In this document: positions 1 to 9,100 of the stretch, piece by piece
How positions within the stretch are numbered: position 1 is the first letter of the stretch
How the letters are laid out: each line of letters opens with the position of its first letter
From: Baffinella frigidus
Lineage: Eukaryota > Cryptophyceae > Cryptomonadales > Baffinellaceae
Direction of reading: 5' to 3'
Assembly (NCBI GenBank): GCA_026770585.1
Contig: MU646409.1
Span: 472,013 to 487,381 of the forward strand
Length of the DNA stretch: 15,369 bases
The notes under the pieces: model-generated
Told to the model about the DNA's origin: nothing
Database searches by the model: none
Seen by the model: only the letters and a program-made list of their open reading frames with translations
Made by a program: the position numbers and the translations under genes

Positions 1-51
1 TTGACGGCTGAGGGCTGAGGGCTGAGGGTTGAGGGTTGAGGGGTGAGGGTG

Positions 52-82
<31 letters not shown>

Positions 83-194
83 GGCTGAGGGCTGAGGGCT
101 GATGGTTTCGGGTTTCGGGTTTCGGGTTTCGGGTTTTCGAGTTTCAGGTTTTGGGTTTCGGGTTTCGGATTCGGGTTCCGGGTTTCGGACTGAC
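1..194. repeat. Degenerate telomere-like heptamers in the last visible intron, left edge
   Basis: Positions 1-102 are mainly TTGAGGG and CTGAGGG units; about 103-187 are TTTCGGG-type units. These are single-base variants of TTTAGGG arranged in blocks of like variants, which suggests local amplification. The tract lies in the intron after exon 28 of the minus-strand gene. The G-rich strand is the plus strand, so the sense strand of the gene is C-rich. Confidence 0.85.
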
Positions 195-3100
195 CCCAAA
201 GTCCCAGGCGACGTTGTCGTGCGGCAAGCCCGGGAACTGCTGCATGAGCCACCCGATCGAGGGGATGTCCACTTCGGAGACCTTCTGGCTTCCCTTCTGC
301 GCGAACCGCTCCATCTGGTTCAAGCATCACAGATTAGGGATTAGGGATTAAGGATTGGGGTTTGGGATTTGGTGTTTGGGATTTGGGGTTTGGTGTTTGG
401 AGTTTGGTGTTTGGTGTTTGGGGGTTAGGGTTGAGGCTGCACCGGACCCATGTCGAAAAAGTTGCCAAGGTAGTAGGGGGCCGCGCGCATCCTGAATTAG
501 GTGTAGGGTTGAGCGTTTGGGGTCTGGGGTCTAGGGTTGGGGTTTCAGAGGTTTTTTTAGGGTTTAGTATTTAGTATCTAGTAATTAGTGTTTCGTGTTT
601 AGTGTTTCGTGTTTAGTAGTGTTTTGGGTTTCGGGTTTACGTGAGGCGCCACTCGGACGGTGGGAGGATGAACTTGTTGTCCACGCTCTTGCCGGGGAGC
701 TCCGACACCATCTGCCAAACGCCGATTATTTCGTGTGAGACGTGCCATGCAGCGACACTTCCGTGTGAGACGTGCCTCCAAGACGCACGTGCGCCCTTGT
801 AAGACGACACCCGCGTAGCGTGTGGGAAGACGTTTTGGTGTGAAAGACACCCACGTGGCATGCAGCAGCCCCCGCAGCAACGCACGCACGACACTCGCCG
901 CAATTTACGCTACAGCATGATCGTCTTCCCTCGGCAGACTGTTGAGACCTGGAGGTTGTGGCCGCGCGTGTCGGGGCCGCGGTAGTAGGCCTTGATGGAG
1001 CCGCGCGTGGTGCTCGCGTAGCCAGCCACGAAGACGTCATGCAGCCCCCCGTTCATCACCTGCCGTCCACCGTTTACTATTTAGGGTTGGGGGTATGGGG
1101 TTTACGGTTTAGGGTTCAGGGTTTACGGTTTAGGGTTACCCTTAACTCTAAACTTCGCTATGCTGGCGATCGATGGCGGCCGAGTTGATACCGAAGAGGG
1201 GGCATTGTTACTAAGTAAACACGTCGAGACTGCTCAGGCCCAGTGATGAATGACGCCTGGCTGGCACTGGACGCTGATCTAGCGCCATGACTGGGTTTGA
1301 GCCCCACGGGCGGGACGCGCGCAGGAACAAGACTTGCCCCTGGCACCACCTCGCCACTCACCCGCGTCAGCTACGCTGCAGCACCCACGGATGTGTACGC
1401 ACACTCAACACGCACTCGACCCACGGGAATCGCCATGTCTGTGCGTGGTGCAAGCAAGCCACACGTTGGCAATGGGGAAACAGACAATGCAGTGCAACAC
1501 AGCAGGGATATCGCGCAGTGGCTCCGGGCCGAGGCGGGCTCGTCCTGGCCCGCGTCCCGCACGCACGGGGTGTGAAGGGGTGGTGGTGAATGACCTTGTT
1601 GCCGCAGCTGTCGCGGTTGCCGTGGTTGCCATCGTTGTTCACCGTGCGAGAGCCATCCACCCACATCATGCTCCCGTCGACCGAGGTCGTGCAGAACGTG
1701 TAGGTGCCCGACCGGAAGATGCGCACCTGCCCAACGCCGAATCGTCAGCGCCAAGATTCACAGCATCCAACCCCACCCCGACGGTTTCACCACCAGGAAT
1801 GCTCCCCACCCCACCCCAACGGTGTCACCGCCGGGAAAGGTCAACCAACACTTGGCACCGCCTGCATCGGCACAGGCTGAAATTGCGTGCATGCCACGTG
1901 GGTGCGGGTCAGTAGAGGGGGGGGTGAGAGCACGCTGTTCATGCTTACAGAGAGAGTGTGTGAGAGACCGCGCCTCGCTGAATCTGACAAAGCGGGGGGG
2001 GGGCACGAGAGACTGCTGTGCGAGTTCATGGTCTAGGGGTTGGAGGTCAGCGTTGGGGGTTTGGGGGGCTGTTTGCTCGACCTTGCCGTGGAAGGAGTAG
2101 GCATAGTCGGCTCCCGGGACCAATCCGGGGAACTCCGATTCGAACTTGTCGTGCCCGAGCACCTCCACCCGCTTCGTCTGCCACCCGGAGAGAGTGTCAG
2201 AGAGCGAGGGAGAGAGAGAGAGAGCGAGATAGCGAGCGAGCGAGAGAGCAAGAGAGAGTGTGTGTGAAAGAGGGCGAGCGATGGCGTCAGTGAGAGATAG
2301 AGAGTGGAAGCGAGAGAGAGAGTGTGAGAGAGAGCCTGCTTGGTCTGCCACCCGCCGCCACATGAGCAAGGTCAATAGAGTCTCGAAAACAACACCCCCT
2401 TCCCTCCACCAGGGCCACCCTAGGGCCCAACGGATAACCCCACGGCAGTCTCCTAGGGGTGTGTGGGTTCTTGCACATAGATCAAATCCAACGTCCGGAT
2501 GGCAGCCCGTCCTGTGAGCAACGCTGCGCGCAGCATCACCCACCACGCTCACAAGCGAACAACACCCCCGGGCAGGGCACGGGCAGCAGGGCACATACCA
2601 GCTTGCCGCCGATCAAAGACATGCGGCGGCGGTCCATGTCCGCCATCGAGTTGAGCTGCCACGAAGCCTTGTACCTGCCACACACTCTATCTGTCAGTGC
2701 CATGAAGCTGTGTATCTGCCACTCTCGCTCTCTCTCTCTCTCTCCCTCTCTCTCTCTCTCTCGCTCTCTCTCTGTAAGCAGCCACTCTCGCTCTCTCTAT
2801 ATTTCTGTATGCAGAGTACCTGCCCCCCGCGCCGAACCGCCCGTCCTCAAGACACGTGCAACCATTCAACGCGCCCAGCCGTGCCCCGTACACGAAGATC
2901 CACCCGTTACATCCGGCACGAAAACCCGCCACTCACTGCGCTACACATCGTGGGAGGGAGACGCGCTGGGCCTAAGGCTCATGAGACGGTTGGATCACTC
3001 ATCTCTAGGCGTGAGCGTTAAGAAGAAGAAGACGAAGCACAAGAGCAGACACGTTGGGGCAGGATTGGGGTGGGAATGTGCACACCCGCCACTCAAAAGG

Positions 3101-6100
3101 TTGGGGCGAATGGTGGCAGGGTGGCGCGTTCGGGGGTGGAGCGGGGTTGGGACGGACATGTGCATGCGCCACTGGGACTTGAACTCCGAGCGAGGGGGCG
3201 GCTCGATCCCGGGAATTCCGCGGAGGATGCGCTTCACCTGGAGTGCCACCGGACACCCACCGCGTTAGCTTCATGTCACCGACCGCCCACCACGTTGGCT
3301 GCACACTTCATCGCGCGCACCCCGATGAACAGATGCGAGGCAGGCGAGGTGACGCGAGGCGAGGCAGGAGTATGCGGCCAGTGACCGATGTGGTCACATA
3401 CAGAGAGGTAGGTGGCATGTACGGGGGGCTCAGTCAGGCGCAGACTCTTGGAGGGTCTCGCGCGGACCATGATGAGTCTCTCGCGTCAAGAGAAATCGCT
3501 AGGTGACACATGTTGTGATGGGGGGGGGCATACCTCGGCAGTGTCCGGCCCCTTGTAGAAGAACTCGGCGTGGGGGTCGTCGTACATCTCGCCCTGGATC
3601 AGCACCTGCAGGAACAGCCCATCCAGAAGCACCATCAGATGCACGCCCAGACGCCCTACCACGCGGAAGGTCAGATCATCACATCATCTCTTGCAGGAAA
3701 AAAATAGCCAGACGCACGGACAGAGGACGCCCGACCACGCGCAACGTCAGCCCAGTCGCCCATCATGACCTGTAAACTTTACAAGCCTGTAACTTTTGGG
3801 ACTTTGCTAAGGGGCGCGGGCGGGACACGGCACCTTGTGCTGTCCGGTGTTGAGCGTCATGGAGCCTGTCCTCCAGCGGAGGTTGTGGTTCCCGTCGTTG
3901 TCCGCCACGAGCGTTTCGTCGACGTAGAGGAGCGCGCCGTTCTTCGAGTAGGTGAAGAACTGGTAGGGCCCCGGGCTCTGCAAACGCGGACAATCCGTCA
4001 GCAGTCGCACCACGTGAGACGTGAAGGAGTCGCAAGACGTGAGAGGCCCAGCAGTCGGCACGCCGTGAGATGGTCGCACTGCAGCACGTGAGATGTGGGT
4101 GCTGCATGGCGGTGCATGCTTGCGCCGTCGCAGTTATCAAGTGACGCCGCCGCGCGTGCGGAAATTTCCCGGCGAAGAGGACGGCACGTCTCTCGCTCGC
4201 GCCTGCCAGCCTTTGTAAATAGAGGGAGGAGCACCGAGATGTCGATATCGAAGAGAAGCTGGTACACGAAGTTGGAGAGGGGCACGTTCTTCACGCCCGC
4301 CTTGTAGTCACCGATGTTCTCGAAGTACGGGAACTCCACCTGCAGCCGCACACCTCTTGATTAGCACACCTCTTGCTTAACGCAGGCTGCCTTTCTCGGG
4401 TGAACGCAGGCTGTCTTTCGAGAGACACGCGAGCAGTGCCAGTGCCAGCGTGGCCACGCGGCGCAACACCCGCAAACCGTGGCCACCAGAATGCCCACGC
4501 CTGCGCTGGCAAGCTCCGATACGTCTTCCCGGGCAAACAAGTCTCCCAAAACGAAAGGCGTGTATGTTAAGTAAGGGCGTCACCTTGCCCTGGCCGACGA
4601 AGTTGAGCGAGCCAGTGAAAGGCACCCAGGAGTTGAGCGACTGTGCGTCGGGCGAGAAGATGCGGAGGGTCATCTCGGATGACTTGGCTTCGGGGATCGG
4701 CGGCATCGTGCCGCGCTCCTGCCAGGGGATACACCCCCTCAGAACCCATCGCGATACAACCCCTCAGAACCGGAGTCAGGCCATGGCAAATATTCTGCGA
4801 GGAGCTTGCGTGTTCGAAAACAGCACCGTCTGAAGATGTGAGACTTTCCGGGAGGAGTCTGGGTGGAGCAGGGCTGGGATGACGCACCTTGCCGACTGAC
4901 TTGAGCTCAAGCTGCGCACCGCCGGTGTCGGGTCCCGAGTAGAGAACCTGCGTAGGGCGAGATCAGTCAAGGCGAACAGCAGTGACAGCAGATGCACTGG
5001 ACAATTCAATGTGACCCCTGCGCAGATGCATTCAATGAGGTGTCGCATTACGCGGAAAAGGTCCTGGCAGTGGCACGGCCCTGTCCTGCAGTGGCAAGGG
5101 CTCTGGCAAGGAGGAGGGGGGGCTGGCAAGAAGGGGTGGAGGCGCTTGCACTCACCTTCTCGTTGGCGCCCGTGGAGGTGACTCCGTCGTAGCCCTCGAC
5201 GGTGATGGGGTACTCCCCGGCCGCGAGGACGCGCGACGCGCACTGGCATTGGGTGCTGTGGGTGCCGTCGTTGTTGTCCACGAGCGCGAGGTTGTCGAGG
5301 ATGATGCGCGAGCCGTCCGCGGAGCACGTGCAGAAGTTGTACGTCCCGCCCTGCCGAATCCGCACCGAGCCGTAGAGGTCCCAGAGGAAGCCCACATTGG
5401 GCGTGGCCTTGACGTACTTGCGGAGGTCGAAGACAGAGTCGAAGGCAGCGCGCGGGAGGCCTGCCGCGGACCCGACCAGAGTGCACATGTCCAGGTCCGG
5501 GATCGAGAAGAGCGAGCGCGGCGACTGGAACACCCGCACCGAGAACTCCGACTTGGGCGTGTCGGCCTGCAGCGCGCGCGGTGTCACACACGCGTATCAC
5601 CTCACGCCGCACGCACTCTCCCTCCACCGTGTCATCATCATTACGGGTCTCACCGTCAAGACTTCACACTCTCTGAAATAATGATGGGCGAGGCGCAGGC
5701 CGGGCGGGTCATGCGGGTGCAGCTAGGTGTCAGCATGCCCTCGCGCGGGCGGGTTGGAGTTGCGGCATCAGCCACCGACGGTAAGACAATCCAGTAACGG
5801 TAAGACAGTCAATGCCGGTAAGCCAGTCAGACGGCAAGGCAGTCGTACCGGGAGCTGGCTCATGGCCATCTTGTCCTCGCAGCGGATGATCATCTGGTTG
5901 TTGTCGGTGCCCGGGCCCTTCCACGTGAGCATCAAGTTGGGCGCATCAGAGTGGTGGAAGTACCGCACCTCCATCTTGACCTGCCACAACCAAGAGGGCA
6001 CAGGTGAGGACCGAGTCTAGGACGAGCCCGCCTCGGGGGTCGGTAGCTCGACTAATAAAGGGCTCACCTTGAATATTAGCTTGACTATAGGGCTCACCTT

Positions 6101-9100
6101 GAATATTAGCTTGACTATATTCGGTCCCCACAGTAAACACGGAGGGGCGTAGCCAGCAAGGAAAAACGAGTCGAAAAGGAGTGTCCACAGATGCACGAGG
6201 GGTGCCTTCGGCCGGTGAGCACCCGCGCAACCTCTGTCACTCGCTGGCAATTGCCAACCTCGCGCCGTACTGCCATCACTCCACACCGCCGATCATGCTG
6301 CCGTGCAGGACGGGAAAGGATGCGAGGTAGATGGCGGGGAGGGAGGCTGCGAGGGGAAGCCAAATTTAACAATTATTGTAAAATCAAGGAAGTTACCTTG
6401 CCCCTGGTGAGCCCCTGGGTCTTGCACTTCTGGCGCTGGGGGTGGCGGCCATCGTCGTTGATGATCATGTCGTTGTTGAGGTACACCTGGTTGGCCATAC
6501 CCCCCACACCTTTCAGCGACCCGATGTGCACAGTATGCATGCTGAAACGACACAGTGTGAATGCAAAGTTTGCATCATACCTCGGCAGGACACTGCCCTC
6601 CCTCGAGCACAGCGCAGACGCACCCCCGCACACAGCTCAGCCCTCCCGCACGCATCGTGCGCACCACGGCGCACACTCACGCATAAAGGCACATCTCACA
6701 CGGACCTGGACGCCGTCCACGGACGTGACGCAGATCTTGTACTGCCCAGACTCCCGCACCTCGGGCATGCCGAAGAACACCGCCATGAAGTTCTTGTTCG
6801 GCGTCAGGGGTTGGTACCTGCCACACGAGACACCGCCAAGTCAGGATAGTATTGCGCGGGAAAAAAAGTGCAGACCCGCACAGAGGATACTCCCATGCCT
6901 CCACGACCAACTCAGGCCAGAAAGAACTCAGGTCAGTAGTGGCCTTGGAAATGTCATTCCGGGATGTCGAGACAGATCAGCAAAAGAGACGGCAGTGCGT
7001 CGGAGACACAGGCAGCCCATGAATGCCGTGCACGAATCGGCTGCGGGAGCGATGGCCAGCGGGAGAGCGGGTGGGCGGGCAGGCGGGAAGGCAGCACTAT
7101 CTTGACGTGGCGGTGTCTCGTGTGGCAGCTAGAACCCCCTCACGCCCAACAAAATTGGGAAGGCAGCTACCGCCTGAACTCCGCGACGCCGTGCATGTTG
7201 ATCCAAGGCACGGACACGCCGTCGCCCACCCGGTCGAGCGCCAAGCGCGCCGGCATGTTCACCAGGTTGCCCGTCGCCGAGAACCTGCCATCCACACACC
7301 CTCTGTCAAAACGCGCCCTGGATCCACATCACCTCTGTCAAAATGCGCCCTGACGCCTGTGTTGACTGTTAAGCGTTGAAAACCCGTTGGAAGCCCCAAG
7401 ATACGCAACCGGCTCAGTTATGTTCCGAAATTAGATTGCGTCCCGACGATTCCGGGGAGGTTCAGGAGCGACGCGGGCGGGATTCGAACATCTGCATGGT
7501 CCACTGGGTTGCCTTGCGCGGCATGTCCTTGATGGTGAGAATCTTGAGGGATCTCGCACGGTTGTTCCAGCCCTCCCACGAGAGGCACGGCACGTCGGCA
7601 GGGCCCTCGTACGTGATCGAGTTGCCCGAGAAGTAGTTGCCGGAGAACATGGTCAGGCTCAGCCCGTCCGGCACCTGTCCTCGTCCCACCAGGGCGTCAG
7701 CTGTGTCAGCTGTTGATCGTTGTAGATGTGGAGACAGTCCACTACACTGCATACGACGCAAGGCGGGAGTGTAGAACACGTGTCTTGCCAGCCAGGTCCG
7801 AACATGGCAAGACATTCGCGAGGGGCACAACACGACGCTGATTCGTTTCGCCCTCTGCCAGGCAGATACACCGGAGATAGCCTTTGAGCTGCACCTCTGT
7901 TGTCAAGCCTCCAAATGCAGCGGCCAGGCTACCGGAGGCAGTCTCACCTTGAAGGAAGAGATAGACGACGGAAGCGCCTTGCAGCCCTTGATGGCACACA
8001 CCTCCGTGTCCTCGTCGCAAGTGCCATCCGACCTGCGAAAGAATCGCCGAGCGCGTGAGACCAACGTTCATAACCTTCACACGCTATAGGAGCACACGCC
8101 TCACGCGCAGAAAGGCCGAGTGCTCCACTTTTTCAACGCTGAAGCAACCCGGAAAGTCACTTGTTACCCTCAGCCAGAGCTGCAAGTGAAGGGCGTGTGG
8201 GCGTCGTGCGAGTCTCTCTCTCTCTCTATCTCTACATTTCGCAGTCACTCTATATATGTATGGCACGTTCTGTACCTATCTCTCCATCCTGCCCTATCCC
8301 TCTCAGGCTTACCAGAGGCGCTCGTAGTTTCCGAGGATGAGGTCCTGGTTGTTGCCGCCGTAATCGCACGTAGAGTGAAACTCAATCTTCTTCTCCATCG
8401 CGCCGGGCAAGTCGCACGCCTTGGGCTTGTAGCACATGTCGCGCAGCTCCTTGACCTGCACGCATGCATGCCGCGGTTTGAGGCATCGCAGTGCACCGAC
8501 TGCGGCCATGAAAGAACCAGTGGTCTGGCCAGGCGTCGCCACGCGGTCAGTCGCGCACTCAGTGACACACTTGAGCGGGACCAGACCGTGTGGAAACCGT
8601 CGCGAAGGTTCTTGCGCTTGAGCACCGCGCCAGTCGGCAGCCCCCAGCAGCAGATCCCCACGTCGTTCTGGTGCGAGCACCCGTGGCCCCCGCACGTCTT
8701 GGGGCAGTCTCCAATGTCCGACTCCTTGCCCGCGCATTGCACGTTCTTCATCCAGATCGGCCCCAAGCCCTTGGAGCGGGCAGTGCGCCGCACACCACCC
8801 TCGATAAATCCGAGGGAGTTACAGACGACAAACGCGGACTTGGCAGAGAACTGCGCGTCGCAGACCGTGCCCCACTCGCCATCGTAGTTTACTTCGAGCC
8901 GGCAGTCCTGACGGGGCAAAGAATCCAAGGGTCAGGGTGGCACAGGGCGTAAAAGGACCAAACATGTTGACTTCGAAAATACTGCGTGCAGATACACGAG
9001 CGCAAACAAAAATAGCGCCCTTTGCCCGGGTCAGCAACTTACGTTGGTGGTGCAATCCGTGAGACGGGTGTGCTCATTGCCGCCGCCCGGGCAGAAGTAG

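Larger units (their letters stand above)
195..711 (-). other. PA14 unit 5, partial (exons 26-28)
   Basis: Exon 26 (641-711) ends P-S-E-W-R-L plus two bases and joins in phase 2 to exon 27 (443-491), which continues M-R-A-A-P-Y-Y-L-G-N-F. Exon 28 (195-314) reads E-V-D-I-P-S-I-G-W-L and F-P-G-L-P-H-D-N, the strand that precedes the D-G core in the other units. The core itself would lie left of the window. Donor GTCAGT starts at 194; the remaining 1-194 is repeat-filled intron. Small exons surrounded by telomere-like repeats make this part easy for gene finders to miss. Confidence 0.85.
949..3237 (-). other. PA14 unit 4 (exons 21-25)
   Basis: Exons 21 (3158-3237), 22 (2599-2674), 23 (2082-2177), 24 (1595-1726) and 25 (949-1059). 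Exon 21 ends Q-W-R-M-H plus two bases and joins in phase 2 to exon 22 to give M-Y-K-A-S-W-Q-L, the same join as in unit 1. Exon 23 carries F-P-G-L-V-P-G-A-D-Y. Exon 24 has the most typical core of the array: G-T-Y-T-F-C-T-T-S-V-D-G-S-M-M-W-V-D and N-N-D-G-N-H-G. Exon 25 ends A-Y-Y-R-G-P-D-T-R-G-H. Introns 21-24 are 355-535 bp and repeat-rich. Confidence 0.9.
5849..7504 (-). other. PA14 unit 1 (end of exon 10, exons 11-14)
   Basis: Exons 11 (7171-7284), 12 (6706-6817), 13 (6397-6486) and 14 (5849-5980) complete a PA14-type unit. The core reads C-V-T-S-V-D-G-V-Q joined to V-Y-L-N-N-D-M-I-I-N-D-D-G-R-H, the family's S-x-D-G-x-x-[VL]-[YW] ... N-D-G-x-H signature. It is followed by V-K-M-E-V-R-Y-F-H-H-S-D-A-P and L-T-W-K-G-P, the expected later strands. 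Unusually, an intron (6487-6705) splits the D-G core; units 2-4 lack it. PA14 is a beta-barrel, often carbohydrate-binding, found in many surface proteins. Confidence 0.9.

Noticed and set aside
1-194. A true chromosome end at the left edge
   Set aside because: The plus strand is G-rich here, the wrong orientation for a left terminus, and an exon lies directly next to it in a gene continuing outward.
1334-1915. A 193-codon plus-strand open frame
   Set aside because: It is antisense to exon 24, which has a clear PA14 core on the minus strand; the composition is GC-driven.
2187-2337. CRISPR-like or coding repeat in the GA-rich region
   Set aside because: It is an irregular dinucleotide microsatellite with no unique spacers.
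2836-2950. Possible extra exon on the minus strand (W-I-F-V-Y-G-A-R-L...)
   Set aside because: It ends at a GT in a usable phase, but no matching acceptor restores the frame at its start, and joining exon 21 directly to exon 22 reproduces the lead strand seen in other units.
2459-3268. A 269-codon plus-strand open frame
   Set aside because: It runs antisense through exons 21 and 22 and a CT microsatellite, with low-complexity Ser/Leu/Arg content and no domain.
7462-7489. An in-frame stop ending the gene after exon 10
   Set aside because: A phase-2 donor at 7489 joins exon 11 and rebuilds the same strand motif as units 3 and 4; the PA14 array continues in frame for over 700 residues.
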